A DNA stretch of 64,000 nucleotides. Origin: Aminobacter ciceronei (GTDB taxonomy: Bacteria; Pseudomonadota; Alphaproteobacteria; Rhizobiales; Rhizobiaceae). Positions within the stretch are counted from its first letter, which is position 1. The number at the start of each line of letters is the position of its first letter. The notes beneath the pieces are model-generated. The model ran no database searches and was not told where the DNA came from. It saw nothing but the letters and a program-made list of their open reading frames with translations. The position numbers and the translations under genes are program-made. Of this stretch, positions 55,985 to 64,000 are shown one piece after another. The DNA is taken from the NCBI RefSeq assembly GCF_014138625.1, contig NZ_JACJHY010000007.1:124001-188000 (forward strand), read 5' to 3'.

Positions 55985-57151
55985 CTGAGGGGGAAAGCTC
56001 ATTGAGCTTCACTTTCGGCAAGCCGTTTAGCGTTGCCGATGGAAAGAGCGATTGAGCATGTGACTGTCGCCTTTGCTGCCAAGGGGCTTCGGCATTCTGA
56101 CGACTATCGAAGTTGCGGCGACGTCGGGGAGAAGCCAGGCGTCGAAGCCTCTCAGTTCGTCGGCTCGGTGCGCTCTGGATGAACTATAGGAGAGGGGTGT
56201 CGGGTATCGGGCTCGCCCGGATTTGGCCATTCACTCAGACTGCCGTACCGCTCAGCGCGCCAATGCCAGCAGTCAACGCCATCGCAAAGTCGCCCCAGAA
56301 GGAAACCCGCAACATTGCCTTCATGACGTTGGCTCCGCCTGCCTTAGCGCCGATTGCGCCCAGCAACGCAAAGGAACAGCAGTGAAGCAGCAGACACGGC
56401 CCAGACCAGAAGCAGCGGGCGCCACAAGCACCATCATCGCTAGCGGCATCGCAGCTCCGACCGCAATGTAGCTGCTGACGTGAGGGCTGCCTGAATCGGT
56501 TCGCCATCAAACTGGCCGGCGACTTGATGTGCAAGGTCAGTCGTCAAGCCGCGCTTGATGTCGAACTGCGCCAACTCCAGCTTGCGCACGCCGTCGAGAG
56601 CACTTCTGATTTCTGGAAACAGATCTCGGTATATAGCTGCCCTCGAGCTGCCCTCGACGTATTGGCGACCATGCCTGACCCACCGTGACCGGGGCCGCAG
56701 ATAGATTATGTTCAGGTCGCGCATCCGGATAAGCTATATAGATGGGCATAGATGAGGTTGAGGCCGGGTGTCGTGCCCAAGTGACTGAGTAGCCTAATGG
56801 CTTGACATGCTAGGGCTCCAGCGGCTCGCGCGGCAAAGGATTTCTGCCGACCGAAAGATAATTCGCTGCCTGCAAGTAGCGGTGGAGCAGCCCAATTTCC
56901 CCATGGCGTGCGCCCGATCGTTGTCGTCTAGCTTTCCCATGCGCATTTTTTTCCCCGGTCGTCAGAAACTTGGCAATCGCTAAGGAAGAGGTCGCTCCCC
57001 GCCATGAGTCAGGTCAAAGAGCGTCGTTGGAACCCCAGACGACAGGGAGGCACCTTCACATTTCTTTACACTTCCCCGTCACTCGAGAAACGTTGGTCCT
57101 CCAGTCTGGCGTTATCGCGGCTGCAAGTGCCGCCTAACCAAGGAAGCGATC
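55985..57151. other. Decayed region between two LTxxQ-type genes
   Basis: About 1.2 kb without an intact gene. The only identifiable content is the VIT/CCC1 transporter remnant at 56235-56600. The rest holds short frames without similarity and a probable promoter before 57152. Confidence 0.5.
56235..56600 (-). pseudogene. VIT1/CCC1-family iron transporter remnant
   Basis: Three pieces in different minus-strand frames line up in order: DIKRGLTTDLAHQVAGQ with PIQAALTSAAT (about 56590-56480), then LLLVWAVSAASLLFL, then LLGAIGAKAGGANVMKAMLR and VSFWGDFAMALTAGIGALSG (to 56235). They correspond to the C-terminal half of a vacuolar iron transporter-type Fe/Mn carrier. At least two frameshifts and a missing N-terminus make it nonfunctional. 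Confidence 0.72.
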
Positions 57152-57712
57152 ATGGACAACGACAAGCAGGATATGCAGGCCTCATCGGCTCCGAACACCG
57201 CAACTGGGTCGCGTGGCTGGGGACGGCGCATCGTTATCGGCGGCCTTGCTGCCGCAGCAGTCGCCGGCATTGGTCTTGCTGTGGCCAACAGTGGCGAGTT
57301 CGGAGATGGGCACGGAATGCTGCATTTTGGCAAGGGGCACCAGATGATGGATGCTTCTATGGGCCGCGGTGGCTTCTCGGAGCGCCGGATGGAGCATATG
57401 ATGGAAGATATCGATGCCACACCGGAACAGTCGAAGAAGCTGAAGGAGCTCTTCGGTTCTGCCCGAGATGAGATCGCTCCGATGCTCGACGACTTCAGGG
57501 ACACGCGCAACGCCGCAGCCGACATTCTGGGCGCGCCGACTATCGACCGATCTGCGATCGAAAAGTTGCGCAGTGAGCGCGTTGCCGCGATCGATGCCGC
57601 CTCGCGGAAAATGACGGCCACTCTTGTCGATGCGGCAGAAATCCTGACGCCAGAACAAAGGGCAAAGATTCTGGAGCGTTTCAACGCGCGCGGAGGCCAC
57701 GGCCGGTGGTAG
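57152..57712 (+). CDS. Membrane-anchored LTxxQ/CpxP-like protein
   Basis: A 186-residue protein with a 30-residue polar N-terminus, one hydrophobic segment (IVIGGLAAAAVAGIGLAVA) and a His/Met-rich start of the periplasmic part (HGMLHFGKGHQMMDASM). Two LTxxQ-like elements follow (IDATPEQSKKLKELF; ILTPEQRAKILERFNARGG), the CpxP/Spy/ZraP-like pattern. It lies 39 bases before the response-regulator gene and is probably its target and modulator. AAGGAAGCGATC precedes the ATG. Confidence 0.78.
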   Translation: MDNDKQDMQASSAPNTATGSRGWGRRIVIGGLAAAAVAGIGLAVANSGEFGDGHGMLHFGKGHQMMDASMGRGGFSERRMEHMMEDIDATPEQSKKLKELFGSARDEIAPMLDDFRDTRNAAADILGAPTIDRSAIEKLRSERVAAIDAASRKMTATLVDAAEILTPEQRAKILERFNARGGHGRW

Positions 57713-57751
57713 GATTTCAACTGCAAGGTTGAAATCCGGAGAGTCCCGGCC

Positions 57752-58453
57752 ATGGCGGAACAGGTGCTGATCATCGATGACGACACACGCCTGTCCGCCA
57801 TGATCGCGGACTATCTCTCGGGAAATGGCTACATCGTCCACACTGCGGCAACCGGGCATGCCGGCCTCGCTGATGTGCAACGGCGTTCGCCAGACGCGGT
57901 AATTCTCGACGTCATGCTGCCCGACCTGGACGGCTTCGAGGCCTGCCGCCGCATGCGCGCCGTATCTGACGTGGCCATTCTTATGCTCACGGCGAAAGGG
58001 GATGAGACGGACCGGATTATCGGGCTGGAGTTGGGCGCAGACGACTACTTGCCAAAGCCGTTTAATCCGCGCGAACTGCTGGCGCGTCTCAAGGCTATAC
58101 TGCGGCGGCGCCGTGGCGGCGATCTGACCGCATCACGCATCCTTCGGTCCGGGCGGCTCGAGATAGATCCCGGTTCTCGTTCAGTCCGTATCGATGGCCG
58201 CGATTGTCCGATGACCAGCTATCAATTCGACCTTCTCGTTGCATTGGCGGAGAATGCCGGACGTGTGCTGTCGCGCGAGCAACTGATGGACCTTGTCAAA
58301 GGCGAGGAACTCGAAGCGTTCGATCGGTCGATCGATGTGCATATTTCTCGGATCAGGGCGGCAATCGAGGATAGTCCCAAACACCCGCGTCGCATCGTAA
58401 CCGTGCGCGGCGCCGGCTATGTTTTCGCTCGCTTTCAGGACGATCAGAAATAA
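57752..58453 (+). CDS. OmpR/CpxR-family response regulator
   Basis: A 233-residue regulator. Receiver: acidic IIDDDT, phosphoacceptor Asp in VILDVMLPD, Thr in MLTAKGDE, Lys in LPKPFNPR. The C-terminal winged helix ends HISRIRAAIEDSPKHPRRI and VTVRGAGYVF. It forms an operon with the LTxxQ protein upstream and the kinase downstream, the layout of CpxP-CpxR-CpxA envelope or metal stress systems. Confidence 0.93.
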   Translation: MAEQVLIIDDDTRLSAMIADYLSGNGYIVHTAATGHAGLADVQRRSPDAVILDVMLPDLDGFEACRRMRAVSDVAILMLTAKGDETDRIIGLELGADDYLPKPFNPRELLARLKAILRRRRGGDLTASRILRSGRLEIDPGSRSVRIDGRDCPMTSYQFDLLVALAENAGRVLSREQLMDLVKGEELEAFDRSIDVHISRIRAAIEDSPKHPRRIVTVRGAGYVFARFQDDQK

Positions 58454-58467
58454 GTCGGGGCGAAACT

Positions 58468-59742
58468 GTGGTGCGCAACAGCCTCTTCCTCAAGGTCTAC
58501 CTCACGCTGCTGGCCAGTTTGGCCGTAGTCGCATTCACGAGTGCGTTCTTTGTCCGGCTGGGGCAGGACGAGCTGGACCGGGGATGGGGCGGCCGGCGTG
58601 ACAAATTCATCGCCACAATGTTACCGGTGACCGACGATCCGGCTATGCTCAAGATCACGCTTGAACGGCTTGCGGACGCCTTCGCAGCCGACTTGGCGCT
58701 ATACAACCCGCATGAACAATTGATTGCCAGTGCTGGAGAACCGTTCAAATTCGATGCGCCCGGCTCGCGTCAGTCGCACGATGGCAAACGGCCGTTTGCA
58801 ATTCGACTGGCGGATGGACGGGTCATACAGGCCCGCATGCCCCTGGGGCCGGGTGGACGAAATCCCCTTGGCTATCTGGCAGTCATCGCCGGTGTCATCG
58901 GCCTTGCAGCCTATCCTGTGGTTCGTCATCTGACGCGGCGGTTGGAGCGTCTGCGCCGCGGCGTGGAAATTTGGGGGGCAGGCGAGCTTGGAACCCGGGT
59001 TGCGGCGAGTGGCAGCGATGAAGTCGCAGCAGTCGCACGGAGTTTCAACATTGCGGCCGATCGCATCGAACGTCTGGTCGACGCGCACCGATCCCTGCTC
59101 GCCAATGCCAGCCATGAACTGCGTTCGCCGTTGGCAAGGCTTCGCATGGCCATAGATCTCTACGAGCGTTCGGCCGATCAGGCAACGAAGCGAGAGATCG
59201 TGCAAAGCCTCTCGGAACTCGACAGCCTGGTCGAGGAAATCCTGTTGGCCAGCCGGCTCGACCATGTCCAAAAACTGGACCATGTGGAAGCCGTCGACAT
59301 GCTTGCACTTGCAGCCGAAGAAGGTGCGCGCAACGACGTTGCGGTCTCCGGCTCGACCGCCATGATCTCGGGCGATGTGCGGTTGTTGAGACGCCTGGTT
59401 CGCAATTTGATGCAGAATGCGTTGTGCCATGGGGCTCCGCCGGTGATCGCCGAGGTCGAGACCGATGGGGCAATCGTGCGCCTGTGCGTCAAAGACCACG
59501 GCGAGGGCATTCCGGACGGCGAGGGCACACGGGTCTTCGAACCGTTCTACCGTCCGACGGGACGAAGCGAGAGCAAGGGCGGTTGGGGGCTTGGACTATC
59601 CTTGGTCCGCCAGATCGCCACTCACCACCGAGGGTCCGTACGCTATGAAAGGGTGCCGGAGGGTGGGGCCTGTTTCATCGTGGAATTCCCGGCGTCGAGC
59701 GTGGCGCAGCCAATCGCAAGACCAACGCCGACGAGCGGTTGA
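58468..59742 (+). CDS. Membrane sensor histidine kinase (CpxA-like)
   Basis: A 424-residue kinase with an N-terminal transmembrane helix (YLTLLASLAVVAFTSAFFV), a periplasmic sensor loop (about residues 30-135), a second membrane helix (YLAVIAGVIGLAAYPVV), HAMP, the HisKA site ANASHELRSPLARLRMA, and ATP motifs DHGEGIPDGEG and GWGLGLSLVRQI. GTG start 14 bases after the regulator. Its signal is unknown; metals or misfolded periplasmic proteins are likely from its neighbours. Confidence 0.9.
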   Translation: MVRNSLFLKVYLTLLASLAVVAFTSAFFVRLGQDELDRGWGGRRDKFIATMLPVTDDPAMLKITLERLADAFAADLALYNPHEQLIASAGEPFKFDAPGSRQSHDGKRPFAIRLADGRVIQARMPLGPGGRNPLGYLAVIAGVIGLAAYPVVRHLTRRLERLRRGVEIWGAGELGTRVAASGSDEVAAVARSFNIAADRIERLVDAHRSLLANASHELRSPLARLRMAIDLYERSADQATKREIVQSLSELDSLVEEILLASRLDHVQKLDHVEAVDMLALAAEEGARNDVAVSGSTAMISGDVRLLRRLVRNLMQNALCHGAPPVIAEVETDGAIVRLCVKDHGEGIPDGEGTRVFEPFYRPTGRSESKGGWGLGLSLVRQIATHHRGSVRYERVPEGGACFIVEFPASSVAQPIARPTPTSG

Positions 59743-59935
59743 TCCGTACTGTCAGCCCCGATCTTCCAGTGCTCAGCCCATCAACCGGGATGTCTTTGCT
59801 GCGCTTGTGTGCGTCGAAATAGGTGCGGTCCCGTGTCCGTAAGACACGCTCACTCATTGCGTTTCCCAGGATGCGTCGACTGGCAAGACGGCGTTCACTG
59901 CTGGCAGGGGACTTGTGGCGGTATCAGTTGGTCGC

Positions 59936-59949
59936 TTGACAAAGATCAA
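59936..59949. promoter_or_regulatory. FNR/FixK-type box, TTGACAAAGATCAA
   Basis: TTGAC-N4-ATCAA in the 303-base region between the kinase gene and the sulfide:quinone oxidoreductase gene. Its centre is about 103 bases before that ATG. The remaining part of the region shows no gene. Confidence 0.7.
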
Positions 59950-60045
59950 GGCCGAACTGGTGAGGAGGCCGTATATCACAAGCGTTCGGCGGCGCTGAAA
60001 CAACGGTTTGTAGCGTGCGCGAGGGCATCACAGCGGGAGGAATGC

Positions 60046-61353
60046 ATGGCGCATGTTGTCGTTCTCGGTGCCGGGCTTGGCGGCACGATCATGGCCTATG
60101 AGCTTCGCAAAGGTCTTGGGAAAGAACACAAGGTTTCGGTTGTTTCCAATGGAGACCGCTATTCGTTCGTGCCTTCCAACCCTTGGGTTGCGGTCGGTTG
60201 GCGCGATAGGGAATCGATCGAAGTCGACCTTGCGCCGGTGTTTGCACGCCACGACATCGCGCTGCATCCACAAGGCGCCAAGCGGCTGAAACCGGCAGAG
60301 CGTCGCATCGAACTCAACGACGGATCTTCTGTTGCCTACGACTATCTGGTGATTGCTACGGGTCCCGAACTGGCTTTCGATGAGATCGACGGGCTCGGAC
60401 CTGACCACAACTCGCAGTCCATCTGTCACATCGACCATGCCCTCAAGACAAAGAAGGCGTTCGATGCGTTGGTCGACAATCCGGGCCCAGTGGTCATCGG
60501 CGCTGTGCAGGGCGCTTCGTGCTTCGGTCCTGCCTACGAATTTGCATTCATCCTCGAAAAGGCGCTGCGCAAGGCCAAGGTTCGCGATCGGGTGCCGATG
60601 ACTTTCGTCACCTCGGAGCCGTATATTGGTCACCTTGGCCTGGACGGTGTCGGCGACACCAAGGGACTTCTCGAAAGCGAGTTGCGTCAGCATCACATCA
60701 AGTGGATCTGCAATGCCAAGGTTGACCGCGTCGAGCCGGGTAAGATGTTCGTCTCGGAAATCGCCGACGACGGGTCCTTGAAGAAGGCGCACGAACTTCC
60801 GCAAGTCTTTTCAATGATGCTTCCGGCGTTTCGCGGTGTTGCGGCCGTATTTGGCATCGAAGGCCTAACCAATGCTCGCGGCTTCATTGTCGTCGACGAA
60901 CATCAGCGCAGCACCTCCTACCCGGATATTTTCGCAATCGGCGTGTGCGTCGCCATCGCGCCTCTCGGAAAGACGCCGGTCCCGACCGGCGTTCCAAAAA
61001 CGGGCTTCATGATCGAATCCATGGTGACTGCTGCAGCCCGGAACATTGGCCGCTTGGTTAGGGGCGCCGAGCCGGATGCTCAAGCAACATGGAACGCGGT
61101 TTGCTTGGCCGACCTGGGCGATTCCGGCGTTGCTTTCGTCGCCCAGCCGCAAATCCCGCCGCGCAATGTCAATTGGTCGTCCTCCGGCAAATGGGTTCAC
61201 ACAGCGAAGGTCGGCTTCGAGAGGTATTTCCTGCACAAGGTCCGGACAGGCAAGGCCGAGCCGTTTTACGAGCGTCTCGCCTTGCAGGTGATGGGCGTCG
61301 ACAAGCTGAAGGAAATCAAGATCGATGACGGCGCGGCTACGCCGCATGTCTAA
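60046..61353 (+). CDS. sqr: Sulfide:quinone oxidoreductase
   Basis: A 435-residue FAD-dependent oxidoreductase. FAD-binding VVLGAGLGGTIMAYEL is at the N-terminus. Three cysteines match the conserved SQR set: SQSICHIDHA (about residue 127), GASCFGPAYEF (about 160) and IFAIGVCVAIAPLG (about 306-310). It oxidises sulfide and passes electrons to quinone at the membrane face; the C-terminal helical tail suits membrane attachment. ATG at 60046 has GGGAGGAATGC; the in-frame upstream extension crosses the FixK-type box region and is rejected. Confidence 0.88.
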   Translation: MAHVVVLGAGLGGTIMAYELRKGLGKEHKVSVVSNGDRYSFVPSNPWVAVGWRDRESIEVDLAPVFARHDIALHPQGAKRLKPAERRIELNDGSSVAYDYLVIATGPELAFDEIDGLGPDHNSQSICHIDHALKTKKAFDALVDNPGPVVIGAVQGASCFGPAYEFAFILEKALRKAKVRDRVPMTFVTSEPYIGHLGLDGVGDTKGLLESELRQHHIKWICNAKVDRVEPGKMFVSEIADDGSLKKAHELPQVFSMMLPAFRGVAAVFGIEGLTNARGFIVVDEHQRSTSYPDIFAIGVCVAIAPLGKTPVPTGVPKTGFMIESMVTAAARNIGRLVRGAEPDAQATWNAVCLADLGDSGVAFVAQPQIPPRNVNWSSSGKWVHTAKVGFERYFLHKVRTGKAEPFYERLALQVMGVDKLKEIKIDDGAATPHV

Positions 61354-61445
61354 GTGCTCGATGTTTTGCTGAGCAGGACATGCGGCGGCACGTTCCGGCT
61401 CCGTATCCAAAAGTCACGCCTTTCCCAGACAGATGGAGATTACCA

Positions 61446-61646
61446 ATGACGCTTGACCGTTCCGTTCTCGCATTTGCCGGCATCATGGTGCTGCTTTCGG
61501 TGGTGCTGACGATTTGGGTTTCGCCCTTGTTCGTTTGGCTCACGGTCTTTGTTGGCCTGAATCTGGTGCAATCCGCGTTCACTGGATTCTGCCCGGCAGC
61601 GGCCGTCTTCAAGATGCTCGGCGTCAAGCCGGGCCGCGCCTTTTAA
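61446..61646 (+). CDS. DUF2892 membrane protein
   Basis: A 66-residue protein with two hydrophobic segments and the conserved cysteine/proline FTGFCPAAAVFKMLGVK. It is a second DUF2892 copy in the window, again beside sulfur genes. ATG at 61446 follows GATGGAGATTACC. It shares the sqr operon. Confidence 0.87.
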   Translation: MTLDRSVLAFAGIMVLLSVVLTIWVSPLFVWLTVFVGLNLVQSAFTGFCPAAAVFKMLGVKPGRAF

Positions 61647-61657
61647 GGTTTGCCGAA

Positions 61658-62620
61658 ATGCGATCCTTGCCACTGTTCGCCGGGCTGCTCGCGTGTGGCC
61701 CGGCATTGGCTGGAACCGTGACGCTCGCTCCCACCCCGGTGATCGAGTGGAAGGCGGTCTATGGCCGGGTCGAGGCACGCGACACGATTCCTGCGCGTGC
61801 CCGCATTGGTGGAGTAATCGTCGAGCTCAATGTGAGCGAGGGCGATAATATCAAGGCCGGGCAGAAGATCGCTACCGTTCGCGATGACAAGATCGCTTTT
61901 CAGATCGCCGCGATCGACGCGCAAATTCGCGCGCTTGAGGCGCAACTTGTCACGGCAAGATCCGAGTTGGCCCGCGGCCAGACCCTGGTCGAAAGGGGCG
62001 TGATGACCGCGCAGCGTCTCGACCAGCTTCGGACCGATGCGGATGTTACACAAAACCAACTGGCTGCGAGCGAGGCGCAACGATCGGTCATCGTTCAGCA
62101 AGGCGCTGAGGGAGAAGTATTCGCGCCCGGCGCTGGCCGCGTGCTCACCGTGCCGGTGACGCGGGGCGCCGTCATCATGGCCGGCGAAGTGGTGGCCACG
62201 ATAGGCGGTGGCGGCGTTTTCCTGCGCCTGGCGATGCCTGAACGCCATGCTCCGCTGCTGAAAGAGGGGGCCTCGATCCGTATTAATGCGAACGGCGCGG
62301 ACTCGACCGGCCGTCTCGCAAAAATTTACCCGCAGATCGAGAATGGCCGCGTTCTCGCCGACGTCGAGGTCGAAAAGCTGGAAACGGCTTTTATCGGCGC
62401 CCGTGTGCTCGTCGAGGTTCCGGTTGGCGAGCGCTCAGCACTGCTCGTACCGGTCGCATCCGTTGAAGCCCGGTCGGGCATCGATTTTGTCCGTGTGATG
62501 GTTAGTGGCGTCGAGATTGATCGGGCGCTTGTACTGGGCGAGCGGATCGCAGGTTCTGACGGGGACTATGTCGAGGTCCTGACTGGACTCGCCGTCGGCG
62601 ATGTCGTGATCACGCCATGA
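61658..62620 (+). CDS. RND efflux periplasmic adaptor subunit
   Basis: A 320-residue membrane-fusion protein: signal peptide (MRSLPLFAGLLACGPALA), a biotinyl-lipoyl half (VIVELNVSEGDNIKAGQKIA), a short alpha-hairpin (ALEAQLVTARSELARGQTLV) and barrel/membrane-proximal domains. It links an inner-membrane RND pump to an outer-membrane channel. It starts 11 bases after DUF2892 and overlaps the pump gene by 4 bases. Confidence 0.87.
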   Translation: MRSLPLFAGLLACGPALAGTVTLAPTPVIEWKAVYGRVEARDTIPARARIGGVIVELNVSEGDNIKAGQKIATVRDDKIAFQIAAIDAQIRALEAQLVTARSELARGQTLVERGVMTAQRLDQLRTDADVTQNQLAASEAQRSVIVQQGAEGEVFAPGAGRVLTVPVTRGAVIMAGEVVATIGGGGVFLRLAMPERHAPLLKEGASIRINANGADSTGRLAKIYPQIENGRVLADVEVEKLETAFIGARVLVEVPVGERSALLVPVASVEARSGIDFVRVMVSGVEIDRALVLGERIAGSDGDYVEVLTGLAVGDVVITP

Positions 62621-64000
62621 AGCTCCCGATGAGTTTTGGTATTGCCGGGGGCTTGACGCGAGCTTTCATCGCCTCGCCACTGACGCCGCTGTTCCTGGTC
62701 GCTGCCTTCGCGTTCGGACTCGTCGCTCTGTTGACATTGCCACGTGAGGAAGAGCCGCAGATTTCGGTTCCAATGGTTGATATCCTTGTTCGCGCTGACG
62801 GCCTGAAGGCCGATGATGCCGTCAAGCTGATCACCGAACCGTTGGAAATGATCGTCAAAGGAATAGATGGCGTGGAGCACGTCTATTCGCAAACTGACGA
62901 CGATCAAGTGATGGTAACCGCACGCTTCATCGTCGGAACTTCATCCGACGCCGCGGTGTTGCGTGTCCATGACAAGGTCCGCGCGAACTTGGACCGCATT
63001 CCGTTCGGCGTCCCCGAACCGCGCATCGTCGGCCGCGGCATTGACGATGTTGCGATCGTCACGCTGACGCTTTCGCCCAACCCACACATGGCCGATCGCA
63101 TAACGGCGAACGATTTGACGCGCATCGCACGCGAATTGCGCACCGAGATTGCCAAGATCGACGATGTCGGCCTGACTTATCTCGTCGGCGAAACGGCAGA
63201 GATCATACGGGTGGCGCCGCGTCCCGAAAAGCTCGCCCTCTACGGCGTCACGCTGCAGCAGCTTGCCGCGAAGGTTTCCGGAGCCAACAAGGCCTTTCCT
63301 GCTGGAGGGGCCAGGGACGATGGCGAGCAGATCGCCGTCATTGCCGGCGAGACGCTGAGTTCACCAAACCAGATCGGCAATCTGTTGGTGACGACGCGCG
63401 ATAACCGTCCAGTCTATGTCCGTGACGTGGCCGACGTTGCCTTCGCAACCGACACGGGGGAAATTCTGGTGTCGACGGTCCTACGATCGAAAAATGGAGT
63501 TTCGCGCGTTCCTTCGGTCACGCTGGCCATTGCCAAACGTGCGGGTTCGAATGCGGTGACAGTTGCCGAATCGATCCTGCACCGTGTCGAAATGCTCAAA
63601 GGAAGCCTCATTTCGGGCGAGGTGTCGGTCGAAGTCACACGCAATTATGGCGAGACCGCCAACGAAAAGGCGAACGAGCTGCTTTATCATCTCGGGCTCG
63701 CCACGGTCTCGATCATCCTTCTTGTCTGGCTGGCCATCGGGTGGCGTGAAGCCGTAGTCGTCGCTGTAGTTATTCCCGTAACGATTCTGCTTACCCTCTT
63801 CGCTTCGTGGTGGATGGGCTATACGCTCAACCGCATATCGCTTTTTGCCCTCATCTTCTCGATCGGCATTCTCGTCGACGACGCAATCGTCGTCATCGAA
63901 AACATCGCGCGCCACTGGGGCATGGGCGACGGCCGCGAACGCAAGGATGCTGCAATTGAGGCGGTTGCCGAGGTCGGCAATCCGACCATCGTTGCGACAC
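62617..64000 (+). CDS. RND efflux permease (N-terminal part, cut by window end)
   Basis: The frame from ATG 62617 (overlapping the adaptor stop as ATGA) is open to the window end, giving 461 codons. Residues about 18-40 form TM1, the porter domains follow, then TM helices with GILVDDAIVVIENIARHWG, the RND signature. The N-terminus (MKLPMSFGIAGGLTRAFIA) is atypically long. The association with sqr and DUF2892 suggests export of a sulfur compound or its toxic product, but the substrate is inference. Confidence 0.88.
   Translation, partial: MKLPMSFGIAGGLTRAFIASPLTPLFLVAAFAFGLVALLTLPREEEPQISVPMVDILVRADGLKADDAVKLITEPLEMIVKGIDGVEHVYSQTDDDQVMVTARFIVGTSSDAAVLRVHDKVRANLDRIPFGVPEPRIVGRGIDDVAIVTLTLSPNPHMADRITANDLTRIARELRTEIAKIDDVGLTYLVGETAEIIRVAPRPEKLALYGVTLQQLAAKVSGANKAFPAGGARDDGEQIAVIAGETLSSPNQIGNLLVTTRDNRPVYVRDVADVAFATDTGEILVSTVLRSKNGVSRVPSVTLAIAKRAGSNAVTVAESILHRVEMLKGSLISGEVSVEVTRNYGETANEKANELLYHLGLATVSIILLVWLAIGWREAVVVAVVIPVTILLTLFASWWMGYTLNRISLFALIFSIGILVDDAIVVIENIARHWGMGDGRERKDAAIEAVAEVGNPTIVAT

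Noticed and set aside
56802..56815. TTGACATGCTAGGG as another FixK-type box
   Set aside because: Only one half-site is present and no gene start lies at a useful distance.
59809..60045. 79-residue N-terminal extension of the sulfide:quinone oxidoreductase
   Set aside because: The FAD-binding motif must be at the N-terminus and a good ribosome site precedes ATG 60046; the extension also covers the FixK-type box.

Overview
The window looks like a chromosomal segment of an alphaproteobacterium of the Hyphomicrobiales, most likely Mesorhizobium or a close relative. This is inferred from the gene set (minCDE, an LpxO-type hydroxylase, heme FixL with FixJ and a FixK-like regulator, rhizobial-type universal stress proteins), the GC-rich codon use and the Shine-Dalgarno starts. 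No rRNA, tRNA, CRISPR array, integrase or intact insertion sequence was seen.

Region 1 (1-12.8 kb) is ordinary chromosome: an EamA permease, a DUF1801 protein, a yhhN-aldehyde dehydrogenase pair, the minCDE operon, a DUF1868 phosphoesterase, an alpha/beta hydrolase broken by one in-frame UAG, a VOC protein, a lipoprotein, LpxO, an aldehyde dehydrogenase remnant, a thioesterase and a RidA protein.

Region 2 (13.4-48.5 kb) is a dense low-oxygen and stress-survival island. It encodes four universal stress proteins (one with an in-frame UAG), Hsp20, a GroEL paralogue, a cytochrome c, a phosphoribosyltransferase, two carbamate kinases (one atypical), a complete arginine deiminase operon (arcDABC), an ADP-forming acyl-CoA synthetase fused to an acetyltransferase, a phosphotransferase/P-loop kinase fusion, two P-type ATPases, an MgtC-type protein, a BON protein with a zinc alcohol dehydrogenase, a beta-CASP nuclease, and the regulators FixL, FixJ and FixK. 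Fourteen 14-bp FNR/FixK-type boxes (TTGAY-N4-RTCAA and close variants) lie in front of these genes and the SQR gene of region 4. None was seen in the first 13 kb. The simplest reading is that heme FixL senses oxygen, FixJ activates fixK, and FixK switches on the island. The gene content resembles the mycobacterial DosR dormancy regulon.

Region 3 (48.7-57 kb) holds a minus-strand sulfur operon (DUF2892, two YeeE/YedE halves, persulfide-dioxygenase-like MBL protein, TIGR01244 sulfurtransferase, SulP permease) with its own Crp/Fnr regulator. It is followed by a decayed stretch with remnants of a carbamate kinase and a VIT/CCC1 iron transporter, a host-attachment-type protein and an LTxxQ-like periplasmic protein.

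Region 4 (57-64 kb) has a second LTxxQ-like protein with an OmpR/CpxA-type two-component pair. It is followed by a sulfide:quinone oxidoreductase, DUF2892, RND adaptor and RND pump operon that runs off the window end and again has a FixK-type box in front. All functions are read from sequence motifs and family knowledge; no database search was possible.
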